From: Oscarella lobularis
Lineage: Eukaryota; Porifera; Homoscleromorpha; Homosclerophorida; Oscarellidae
Length of the DNA stretch: 64,000 nt
Direction: 5' to 3'
NCBI RefSeq assembly: GCF_947507565.1
Contig: NC_089176.1
Span: 2,418,001-2,482,000 of the forward strand
Shown: in pieces, positions 42,601 through 53,727 of the stretch
Layout: every line of letters starts with the position of its first letter
Position numbering within the stretch: position 1 is the first letter of the stretch
Notes under the pieces: model-generated
Told to the model about the DNA's origin: nothing
Database searches by the model: none
Seen by the model: only the letters and a program-made list of their open reading frames with translations
Made by a program: the position numbers and the translations under genes

Positions 42601-43556
42601 AGCTACGTTCTCCTCCCCCATCAATCTCCTCGTCGTTTCCACGGCTACTGCCGTCGACATAGCAACGGGAACGACATTTCTCTCGTCGGGAAATCGCATG
42701 ATGTCGTAGAGTTCGAGCCACTCGGCGGCGTCCTTGGGAACGGGAAATGCCATCTCCTTGGGAACGGGCATCGTTCCTTCGCGCAGAAGAGCGGCGTATT
42801 CGCGACGCCGTTTCACGTTCTCGGGAATCATCGGATCGAAGAGAATGTCGCTTGTGAAGAGATTCTTCACGAGAAGATTGGCGCACAGTTTGACGTTTTT
42901 GACGCATTGGTATCGGCGATTCTGATACTTCGTCAGAGTCGACTTCAAGTCGAGAATGAGAAACGCCCACCGACTCTCACCAGGAACTAAAACGAGATAA
43001 ATATTGATTATGAAAAAAAGTAGCCCCTTTGAATTTACCTGGAGAGCTTGGGATAAATGGGATTTGAAGACTCGTTGCCGTCGCTTTGAGTTCCTTGAAG
43101 AGATTTGATATGGATATGCGTGTGATGAGATGGTCCATAGTCGTGACGTCGATGTGAATGACGAAGAATTTTCCTGCTATCGGTTTGAATAGGACGTAGA
43201 TGAAGGATCCCGTCAGATGAAGCGATTGAGACAGAACGCGAGGGATCTGTTGCACGCAGACATCGATTTAGCAATGCTAAACTCTCTCGCGTACCTGTAT
43301 GAAGTTTGACGCCGGTATTGATCCTTGTATTCGGTATACCGTCGACTTAATCGACTTATCCTGCGTAGAAATCGTGAATCGAGCACGTTTTTGGATCTAT
43401 TCTTACCATTGTTGTTGTGACGTCGCCTTGTTTCGAGCATTTCTTCCACTCGCCGACGCCGAAGTGCTTGAAAACGTTCACGTAGGGATGCTGCCACACT
43501 ACGAAGCTAACGTTAATCTTATTCTTGTGCTGTGCGTTCTGCATACGTCTTGACAT
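27653..43556 (-). CDS. WDR90: WDR90/POC16 centriolar WD40 protein with N-terminal CFAP20-like domain
   Basis: WDR90 sits on the inner wall of centriolar microtubules and supports centriole structure and ciliogenesis. The N-terminus (from ATG 43556) has VWQHPYVNVFKHFGVGEWKK and further inside LCANLLVKNLFTSDILFDP, matching the CFAP20-like (DUF667) domain of WDR90, then a charged linker and four successive groups of WD40 repeats. RFFIGHTQPVS (about 42045), EGGVLSVCVSSDGLKVAVSS (about 40950), TAGDKVIKVWDYKMKLDINF (about 39800), VFIGHSSDI (38470), AFHSIAWNPYVAGEF (about 37040) and, near the C-terminus, WLAAARDQRVSVWQSDW and CEIVDWLTFPAPP (about 28270) align with the human protein in order. It ends ...NIHAWYVAH. 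One intron, about 29520-36700, is filled by a minisatellite; another, 38475-39766, is 1.3 kb; most others are about 50 nt. Confidence 0.93.
29545..36669. repeat. 7.1 kb minisatellite array, ~41-bp unit, within a WDR90 intron
   Basis: The unit is two related half-units, GGGCCTAAACTTTGATTCTAA (21 nt) and GGGCCTAAATAATAAATTSA (20 nt), each opening with GGGCCTAAA. About 170 units are present, so the array is close to pure. Variation is patterned: variants such as AATCGAAATAAT, GATAGCCGAAAT and units with CCTAAAAATAAA recur together, showing duplication of multi-unit blocks. For example about 30076-30700 recurs at about 34123-34830 with two units inserted. The left flank is a TTAATTAA run. TAA stops occur throughout, so it codes for nothing. 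It lies between WDR90 exons near 29500 and 36710. Confidence 0.98.
38475..39766. other. 1.3 kb intron of WDR90 without recognisable content
   Basis: The boundaries follow from the coding join LDINFQ to VFIGHSSDI on the minus strand (donor at 39766, acceptor at 38475). The stretch contains short frames only and a 10-bp inverted repeat (CATACATATA at 38546 and its complement at 38572). The greater length and different composition compared with the other introns could reflect an inserted element, but no ends or coding remnants were identified. Confidence 0.55.
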
Positions 43557-43660
43557 GGCTCGGTTAGGAGGCGAACCGTCGCGATTTTGAAGGCGTTGTG
43601 ACCACGCATGTGCGCGGAGATAAAATACCTGTTGGCATGGATACAAACGACAGGTAATCA
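43557..43660. promoter_or_regulatory. 104-bp bidirectional promoter between WDR90 and EVG1, with an X-box-like site
   Basis: The two start codons face away from each other across 104 bp. GTTGGCATGGATAC at 43631-43644 matches 11 of 14 positions of the palindromic RFX X-box GTTGCCATGGCAAC, the usual control element of cilium genes. It lies 17 bp before the EVG1 start codon. RFX control of this pair is inference. Confidence 0.45.
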
Positions 43661-44591
<931 letters not shown>

Positions 44592-44632
44592 AAAAAAGTT
44601 TTGGATCTTTTGACCATAGATCTATGATTTGA

Positions 44633-47600
44633 CTACTTTCTCTTCTTATTCATGTCCTTAACTAACGTTTGCAATCGACTGAGCGGTTTCGCGCGCCTTT
44701 CCGCGCGATCCTCAACGACGTAGGGCCGGACGCACTTACCGTGCAACGCCATTCGCCGCAGCCGCTCCGTGTCCGAACCGGCGTGCGCGACTCGCGCTGT
44801 CGACCCACCGAATCCAGACGATCCCGGCGCCGACGCGACATTCGCTTTAGGAACGGGCTGAGGGTCCCGGTGAGTAGACGGAACTTTGTCGTCATGACTC
44901 GCTCGACGCGACGTCGGTAGCGCTGCCGGACGCGGTCGATTGCGACCTGGTATGACCACTTCGTTTGAGGAGGGAGCGCGAGTCGGCGGCGGCGGCGGCG
45001 CCGGAGTTGGAAGAAGATCGGTATTCGTTGCCGTCGAGTGGCTCGGACGGTACTCCGTATTGAGACGAAGAGCCATCAGAGGCGGAGGACGAAGACGATC
45101 GAGCTGTGACGGCACAACTTTTTTGCTCGGAGCAGGAGGAGGAGGATGAGAAATAGAAGCAAGAGGAGGTGGAGGAGGGAGAGGAGGAGGACGGCTGCTA
45201 GCGACGGCGACGCTGCGAGGTTTGCTCGCTGGAATGGCGACAGTGGCGGTCGACTGGACGTGCTGCTGTTGGCCCGAAGGCACGAATGGCGTCGATGTCA
45301 AGCATCGTTCGGCGGCCCACGACAAATTTATCGCGGGGACGACAACGCCTCGCGAATAGCCGTCTTCTATGAGAGAATTCCAAGTAGCATCGACCTGTGA
45401 TACAACAAAGAGCTTGCGTGTACACAGCAACATTATTAGCTATTATACCTTTAGGGTGTCCAGGTTTCCGGCGACGTACAGGGATTTCTTCGCCCGTGTA
45501 AGAGCGACGTTTAATCTCTGCTTACGTGCCAAAAATCTAGACAAATTATAACTAATCAGAGTTGATCTGATATAAGATTAGGGGCCCAGCTCTCTAATAT
45601 ACGCAGGTGCAAATCAAAGATTAGGGGCTCAGCTCTCTAACATACGCAGGTGCATCCCTGAGAATAAGGCTAAGGGGCCCAGCAAATATACGCAGGTGCA
45701 TCCCTAATTACCCTATGCCTCCGGTTCGATTCTGGGCGCGAACGCACGACAAGATGATGACGTCCTTTTCTCTTCCTTGAAAGCTGTCGACCGTTCCAAC
45801 TTCTATGGCTCGCAAGCCGCTGCGGAAAAAACAATTATATGCTTTCTGTGGTGCTTGCATTCGTTACTTACCGCGACGCAAGAGTCGCTCGAAGCACTTT
45901 CTTCTGCTCGTTATATGGCGTTATAATTCCAATACTAGCTTCCGTCAATTTTTGTCGCAGAACGGTGCAGAGGTGAGCGACAAACAAGGCTTCGATGTCA
46001 TTAAAAATGGATCTATGGGAAAGGATCAAACACACGAGAACACGAGACTGATAAATTACCCCGCGCCGGCCGATTTTTCTTTGCCAGTTGATACGTCAAA
46101 TAACAGGTAAGGCCTAAAACTCCAAGATTCAGAGAAATCGGTACTGCAAAGACAATAAACAGAGTCAACCAATAGGACATAAAAACTTCTGACGCATCTT
46201 ACCGATGGGAAAGCAACTTTCCGCCGTAAAATTGTTTAGACGGAAAGTGGCAAATTTCCGGATGCATTCGATACTGCATCGTCAGCATCTTAACCGGATT
46301 AGCTATAGGAGCAAAAACTACATAAATAAGAAAAGGGCCTTTCAAATGTTTACCACGAGACTCCGAAACTTCAAACAGAGACTGACATCGCTCAAAAAAC
46401 GATCGTCCCAAGTTCATGTCCTCTGATTTCTACAAAAAAAAACGTGCCTCTGTACTAAATCATATAATAATTACACTAACAATACCTGAGAAAGGACCGT
46501 TGCCGGCAACTGCGCTGGATCTCCCACGAGAATCAATTTCGACGTTCCGTACTGAAGAGGAATGAGAATGTCCACTTCGGAACACTGCGCAGCTTCGTCG
46601 ATAATTACGCAGGAAAAGTGGGGTATGGCACTGAAACGAAGTCAATCTAAAACATCAACCTCTTCCTTTCTTTCTGCTCAGTTTTTTACCCGTTCCCTCG
46701 CTTCTCTTTAAAAAGATTCGCCACCTTATGCTGACCACTTCCAGACAAGGTCGCGCAAACGACGTCCGCGTTGAGAAGAATGTCTTTATACACTTTGTTG
46801 TGAAGTCGACTTTTTTGCCTCGAAATTTGGCTTGCCTTGGAGAGAGAAAAAATTCAAAACAGGGCTCTATTCTTTTCTGCCCTAACGCTCAAGCCACTTC
46901 AGAGCTAATACACGATTTTAATTAATACCCTTTTTCTCGTTTCCTCCAGTCTCATTCGCTGACCTCGAAGACTTTCGATTCTATCATTCATACGTTGCTA
47001 CAGAAAAAAACAGGCGCTAGGACGGAGATAAAGCAATAGGGGTAGGTAAATTACTAGATTGGCTGAATCATGATGTCGCTGAATAGAGGCCAGCTCTTTG
47101 TCAACAGCCTCAATGTCGTTGCTGCCACATTAGATAGGCTTTCTATGCATACCAGTCACCAGTAGTAGCTCTTACATGATTTTAGCGACATCAACGTTTT
47201 CATCCATTTCCGTCAGCACAGCTAAGAAAAATCGTGACTTCAAAAGCCCACAAAAGCAAACGCGCGTCGTCCTCTACCTCCCGATAGCTCTCGGCTGACG
47301 AGGTTTTCCAACGCAATAGCATTCACTAGCGGATGAATCGCCGAAAGACGACCGATTCGAACAACTTTAAATTTCGCGGACGACGACGGCGCCGCTGGCG
47401 AAGACGCAAACGAGGACTCCGCGTCCGAGACGTGTTCGACGATCCCGGCTTGCATCATTCGTAGAACTACTTCGTCGATTCCGGCATTCGACGGAGCGCA
47501 GAGCAAAATTCGGTGTTTTTTGGGCTGTGGCAGCCGGCTACTCTCCGAAGACAACTCCCGACTTCCCTCCTACGTCGTCACAAACAATATACTGTATGGA

Positions 47601-50600
47601 GAAAAATCGTAGACTAATATCTGAGCTATGCTTACCCGCAAAAAGGCTTCGACCAGTCCGACGACGGTGCGAGTCTTTCCCGTTCCGGGAGGCCCTTGCA
47701 GAAGACAAATCTTCGGTTCGCGAAAACTCGTTCGCAAACACGAGAGCACCACCGAAGCGATCGCCTTCTCCTGCGACGAATTGAACGACTACGGCAAAAA
47801 CGTAAAATCAATTATACTAGAAGTAACATAAATGCACCTTGACCGGCTGAACGCTCAGATCTTTGAATGTCAGCGGTTTCGCCGGATCGCCGATGACGAA
47901 CGTCTTTCCGTACTCGGGACTCAGGATATCGCGTATAAGGATGTTGCTGTGCGCGGAGACGAGACCTTCGTATCGTCGCTCGGCGGGCGTCAGCGTCGTG
48001 ACGTATTGCGCGTGAACGCCGTCGTTCTCCTGCGGCGAATGAAACGGCCGTTTCAGTTGAAAGACGACGACGAGAAGAGTCTCGCCGCCGTAGCGATTCT
48101 TCGTAACGCTGTCGACTTTCGCAAAAACCGGCGGAATCCCCAAGCGATTAATCGACAACTGGACAAGATCGCCGTCGAAGACGTGTCGCGACTCGACGTC
48201 GTCTTTGAACGATATTCGCTGCTCGCAACGAATATTGATGATTCCGGTGCTCGATATCCAATGCACGTTTCGGACTCGGCCTTCGAAATCGGGTTTCGTT
48301 ATCGTCGTCGTCGCCGTCGCCGTCTTCTTTTTTGTCGCTATTTTGGCCATCTCCTTCTTGCCGCGAACGACGTCTTCCCACACTTCGAGAAGAATAAACG
48401 TCTCGAACGTCGTCAAGAATTTATCGACGGTTCGATAGCGATCGAGAGCCGGCGCGGCCGACTGCGTTAGCTTCGGCGGCGCAATCAGATCGTCGGGACG
48501 CCAAGAGAGAACGTTAAAAAGCATGCGATTCTTATCCGGCGGCCTTGACGGTTTCGTTTCGATCGGAAGGCGCTGGTGCGCGGACGCCGCGACGGCTTTC
48601 GCCGACGTCGTCGAGACTCTCGAAGAGACGAGATTCGGTCGTCGCGATTTCTTCAAGAGACGCGGCGGTTCGATGATCTCTATTCGCGTCGGAGGACCAG
48701 GACGGCCGAGACGCATTTTCGCCCGACGCTCTTCTTCCTCCTCCTCCTTCTTACGCTTATCGACGTCGTCCCAATCGTCCCAGTCGTCCCAGACGTGATC
48801 GTCGAAGTCGTTTTCCAGAAAGAGGAGGTCCGGCGGCTCCAGCGACGGCAGCGGCTTCGGTGGTTGTAGCAGCTCCGGCGACGGCAACGGCTCCGGCGAC
48901 GGTGGTTGTAGCGGGTTCGGCGGCTTGATTTCACTGACGGGAGGCGATTGGCTACGAGACGGCATTTTTCGTCTGTCATCGGCGCGAGGAGTCGATTCCA
49001 ATACAGGCGGCTTTGTCAAAAGAGATTCGGCTTCTTCACGAGTCCCAGTTTCAGACGGCTGCTCGACTTTCGCGGTCGACGACTCCTTGTAAAAACGCGG
49101 CACGGAAACGCAGGTCCTAGGCGGCTGCAGCACTTCATTGCTCGACGATGGTGCGCTGATCACTTTCTGCAGCACGGGTAGAGAAGGCACGAGCAGTTTT
49201 CTGCCTCGTTTTAGCAGCGCCGAAGACTTGCTCACTGTCGCCTTTTTATTAGAAGTAGATGTCATCGTGCCTTGTTCGTCGTCGCCGCTTTTTGCCAGAG
49301 AAGTCGCCCCTTTCCCCGACGACTTCTTATCGGAAACGCGCGACGACAGCTTGCTTTCGTCCGTTCTTGACGACGCGCCGCCTTGCGCCTCGTTAAAGGT
49401 TCGCCGCGTCACTCGAGTGGAAATCCACGCGTCCTCTTTTTTTTCAGGTTTCTTTTTCTCGGCGAGCTTTTGCACGACCGTTTCCAGCTTTTGCGCCTTC
49501 TTATTGAACGACGGTGTGGAAACGTGACGCGCAGGCGAGGACGGCTCAACTTTTCTTTTGCCTTCTCTTGACGAGGGCTCGACAGCCAGCGCATCTTTAC
49601 TTAAGGGAGCAGTAGGAGTCCACAGATCATCATCGTCGTCGTCATCATCATCACGAATAACGTTTTTCTTTTTTCCTCTCTTGTGACCTCTTATGGGAGG
49701 ATTAAAAAGAACTAGTTCGTCTTCTGAAGACGAAGACGAATCCGATATGATTATTAGAGCCGCTCTTTTTCTGCCACCGCGATGTTGACCGACGACACTG
49801 ATAAAGTCATCTTCCTCCTCTTCCGGTTCCTGCTTCTTGACCGTCCTCTCGCCGGGAGATAGTTCGGGCGAAGATACGACGGTGAGATCGATTATTTCAA
49901 CATTTTCGTCGTGGCTTTCGTCGACGGTTTCCGGAATCGTTTCTGCGTCGTCGTCGTCGTCGTCGTCATTGAAACGCTGCGGCGATAATTTGGCCGCTAG
50001 TTTGCTCACAGTGAGAACGAGATATTCACAAAGAAGTTTGTGTTCCTGCTTCGTCATGCAATAAACTTCGTAGCACGTATCCTTCGAGCGTTTATCAAAT
50101 CGCGGTCGTATCAGCTCTTCGTATCGTCGCCCTGCCGTCGAAGCGACGTCTCCCTTGCGCAGAAGCAAACTGATCGTATTTCGCGCTCGCGTCGCAATCG
50201 GCGGAAAATCGTGCGCAGGAAGCGAAGAATTGTCCGACCACGTGTCCTGTCGCTTCAACAGGGCGCAATCGACGAGAAAGGAAATCCACGTGCGCGACGA
50301 CGACTCGATGACGTCGTACGCTTCCTCGGAAACGCAATAGACGATCAGCTGCAGAAGCATCGATCTCGACTTGATATAGAGAGGCGACGACGTGCCGCCG
50401 CCACCACCGCCACCGTAACGCTTAGGCGCGTCGACGAGAAAACCGACGAGCAACGGAAAGACCTTCGAAGCGACACGCCGATCCGTCTCGTCGCTTAGAG
50501 ACACGAGAAACGGAAGAAACCAATTGAACGTCGCCGCGTGAAAGCGACTTCTCCCGTCGGTTCGCGACGACGATTGACCCGTCCAAGTGTACGCGATTTG

Positions 50601-51673
50601 GCTGTTCGTCAGCGCTTCGTCGTCGGAGACGGCAAGAGAGACGGCCGAAAGGCGAGATTCTTCGTTCGTCGTCGATGACGACGACATTCGCTCCAATTCG
50701 TGAACGTACGACTCGTGCGTAGTTACGACGTCGAAGACGATTTCTGGTCGGACGGTTGGCGCCAGCGTCCACACGCGATCACGCGCGCGTTCGAGAAGGA
50801 TGACCAGGCAGCGAAAGATCGGCCAGAATAAGACGGCGTCGCTTCGAAGAACGTCGAATATTCGCGAGACGACGCGTCGAAAACCGTCGTCCGCGAGAAA
50901 ACGAATCCGAAGCGTTTGAATGTCCATGGAGACGAGAAGCATCGCGATGCCGATCCAGACGTCGTAGGCTTTCCCGAAGAGATGATTCGGAGGAAAGAGA
51001 TCGGGACTGGAAAGGCGAACGGTCGAGGCGCAGTCGATGCACGAGAAGACGATTTTGAACGAAAATTCCAATTCGTCGAAACGAATCATGTCGACGATGC
51101 CTCGGTCTCGGACCGACTTGAGCGCCCATCGTCGAATCTAAAAGTAACGCGTATCAAAAACCAATCACCTCTAAATAAATAAATGACTAATGTACAAACC
51201 TTATAAGACGGATGAACGAGTAATAGATACAACCCAGCGAAATTTTCCTCAGCCTCTAACTCCTCGTCGTTCGTCTCATCGTACTCCTCGAACGCCAGCT
51301 CGAATAGACGCGCGACGTCGTCGTCCAGAAGGTACTCCGGATAGGAGAGAATTTCCGCCAGCATCGTGTGAAGTCGCCCCTCATTCGCGACGTCGTCTTC
51401 ATCGTAGTCCATTGGCAAGGCGAGGCGTTCTCTGAGCGACGAAATTAGCCGGTCGACGTCGTAGTCGAACAATCGATGGCCGTAGTCGCTGTCGGCGTCT
51501 GCTTCTCGCGCCGCGTGGTAGGCGAAGACGCATTCGCGACACGACGCGAGATCTCGAGTCATTGCGTCGATCCACGCGCTGCCTCGTCGCCATTTCGACG
51601 TCAGGGCGGGAAGGAAACGCGTCGCTTTGGCTGGATCTTCGCACCAGAGGCACGGGTACCATCTGGAATCCAT
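44633..51673 (-). CDS. SETX: Senataxin-type RNA/DNA helicase (superfamily 1, Sen1-like)
   Basis: Senataxin resolves R-loops and helps end transcription. Exon 1 (from ATG 51673) has [13 protein letters not shown] and [15 protein letters not shown], the N-terminal Sen1 domain. Exon 2 begins at 51138 ([13 protein letters not shown]) and is one long exon of over 3.3 kb, down to about 47835. It carries the rest of the N-terminal domain, a long acidic, Ser/Pro-rich disordered region (runs of Asp at about 49640 and 49950) and the start of the helicase. Helicase motifs, in order: [20 protein letters not shown] (about 47650-47710), [18 protein letters not shown] (about 47460-47510), a DEAAQ box (about 46580-46600), [15 protein letters not shown] (about 46500), [17 protein letters not shown] (about 46240-46300), and [20 protein letters not shown] (about 45450-45510). 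The C-terminal tail is proline-rich and basic, ending ...DMNKKRK. Confidence 0.92.
45578..45711. repeat. Three diverged ~43-50 bp tandem copies filling a SETX intron
   Basis: Copies start at about 45578, 45621 and 45671, sharing the elements TAAGGGGCCCAGC-like and ATACGCAGGTGC. They take up most of an intron of about 170 bp (45541-45711) between the exons coding [13 protein letters not shown] and [16 protein letters not shown]. Confidence 0.8.
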
Positions 51674-51932
51674 TCACAGAGAAAAAATTGTAACTGGAGG
51701 TGATGGCGCACGTTCCCACTGTCCCGTATAGGTACGTGGAGTTCTTCTCGAGTTCGCTTCTGCGGCTATCTACTTTGGATTCTACGCTTTTTTGCAAAAG
51801 TTTTGCTTAGAAACAGCGAAATCGCTGCAACACGGAGTTAAAAGGGAGGCGTGGTTAATTTGCTATCCCGGATTCTTTTGTTTGGCTCTCCCGGATTCCC
51901 AGTGTTTCTTTGGCGCATTTCGACGCGCTGCG
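51674..51932. promoter_or_regulatory. Divergent promoter region between SETX and CEP41
   Basis: 259 bp separate the SETX start codon (51673, minus) from the CEP41 start codon (51933, plus). A bidirectional promoter is likely by position. I found no good X-box here, although CEP41 is a cilium gene. Confidence 0.45.
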
Positions 51933-53637
51933 ATGTCGGCGACAACAAGTCGAGCAAAACCCAAACCGAAAAGAGATGTAGAAATGTGCTGCGACCGATA
52001 TTTTGCAATTTTTCGTGACGTTCGTAGATTTTGAATCAAAGGATTCCCGAAAATCCACGATACAAGCATGTGAAGGCCACAGTCGACACAGGTTTCTTCT
52101 AGTAGCCTTCTCTAGACTTGCCTGACGGGCATCTCTAATAATTAGGCGCTAGCCTTAGCAAGTATTTGGAAAAAATGGAAGACATCAAGAAAAGCAAGTC
52201 TTCATTATAACCAGGATTGTTGGATAAATTTCTTTTAGACTATAGGTATCGAAAAGACGAAATATTTCGACGAATCAAAGTGGCAACGTTCGCTCAATTG
52301 GTCAGGAAAGCGAGAGTCCTTTCTAATTTCGATAATTCAACATTACCTTATAAGGTGATTCAAGTTCACGGGTCTCTTTTTGTCGACGACGGTTGCGACG
52401 ACGACTACTACGAAGACGACGAAGGAGTCGTACCTCATCTAAATTTACCTGAAAGCCACACAGAGACTGCAAAATTAGATGAGGAAGGTGATGGAAGTAT
52501 GACAGCAAGATCAACATTATCTGAGTGAGTATAACCTCCTACGTATGTAAGAGAAGAAACATAATCAAGTATATTATTTAGTATTTATTTATTTATTTAT
52601 TATTGATCTACTCGTGATTTTAATTTCTTAGCTTTGTGAGAGGCGTCGGAGAAGTGCCTGCCAAATCCGTCCAACCGGAGACACCTCAAGCTGACTCCCC
52701 ATATTTGCTTCTGGACGTGAGAGATCGCGATGCTTATGATGCTTGTCACATAATAGGAGGTAAGATTGTATTTCTAAGTGTAGTGCGTTCACTATGACGT
52801 GTACTTAGCTTTGAGTTATCCAATGGCAATGCTGTCGCGAAGTTGCAATTATTTCACCAAGGAAATCCTTACCTACGTAACGCAGGAAGCTAGGAACCCA
52901 CCTAAAGATATAATAGACTGTCTGTCTCGCGCAGAAAAACAAACCAGGAAAGATTATCATTCTCTACGACGAAGACGAGCGCATTGCTCCTAATGCAGCC
53001 ACGACGTTCGTCCAACGAGAAGTGGACAACGTTTTCATGCTTTCAGGAGGTATGGGGATGTATGGGGATGAAGTTGCAACGTTGTTTTGGATGAAAATGT
53101 TGACGCTAGGACTAAAGGTGCTGAGTCAGAAGTTTCCCCAAGGACTGGTGTCCGGCCCATTGCCGGAAAGCTGCCGTCCGTCTCCTCCTCAGACGGGGAG
53201 AGCCACGGCAAGGCAAAGCAGCGGCTCCAGACTTAAAACGGCTTCTTCTCAGCCAACTGTTCCTGTTTCCCACCCCCAAGGATTCTCCTCTGACAGTAAG
53301 AACGAATATCTAAAACCTCAATTACATAAATCCTGTTATCTAATCGTCTTGTGGGCCACGTCATTATTAATTTTTAATTACCTCAGGTTTGGTTCACATT
53401 CAAAATAGTCTGGACGATCTTTTATTGGCTGAAAGCGGTAAAATCATAACCTAAAAAATAACTATTTTGATAACAAAATTCCCCATGACGTTCCCCACAG
53501 GGTCTTCGTCATCAAGAGCCAGCAGTCGCTTCACGACTCCTTCTCAAAGCCGATTGGCCAGCAGCGCAAGAAGTACAGCTTCGTCAACGAAACCGCCGCC
53601 AGGCAGAACCAGGCCGATATCGACCCCATGGAAGTGA
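51933..53637 (+). CDS. CEP41: Centrosomal protein 41 with rhodanese domain
   Basis: CEP41 acts at the centrosome and cilium base, where it is needed for axonemal tubulin glutamylation. Exons: 51933-51977, 52028-52091, 52146-52193, 52239-52524, 52632-52759, 52809-52876, 52935-53049, 53110-53295, 53387-53437, 53501-53637. Phases agree and give 375 residues; human CEP41 has 373. Conserved blocks are RIPENPRYKHVKATVDTG, SKYLEKMEDIKKNYRYRKDE, IKVATFAQLV, then the rhodanese domain with YLLLDVRDRDAYDACHIIG, NKPGKIIILYDEDERI and NVFMLSGGLKVLSQKFP. The position where active rhodaneses have the catalytic Cys lacks one (FMLSGG is the following loop), as in vertebrate CEP41, so catalysis is unlikely. The C-terminus ends PISTPWK, like the human PWK end. 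Intron 52194-52238 is GC-AG (A|GCAAGT). The start was chosen because exon 1 joins in phase to ILNQRIPENP. Confidence 0.94.
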
Positions 53638-53727
53638 CTAAACGTCCCTATTTATCCACGCCATTCGTTTTCTGTACCATATGCACTTACGTAGTATTCA
53701 GTGTCTTGCTTCAATGGTGTAGTTACC

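Noticed and set aside
45700-45740. tRNA B-box-like sequence GGTTCGATTC
   Set aside because: It lies in a SETX coding exon (AQNRTGG on minus), and no cloverleaf or A-box is at a suitable distance.
47832-50498. Long plus-strand frames opposite SETX exon 2
   Set aside because: Arg/Ser-rich shadows of a GC-rich coding exon whose minus-strand frame matches senataxin.
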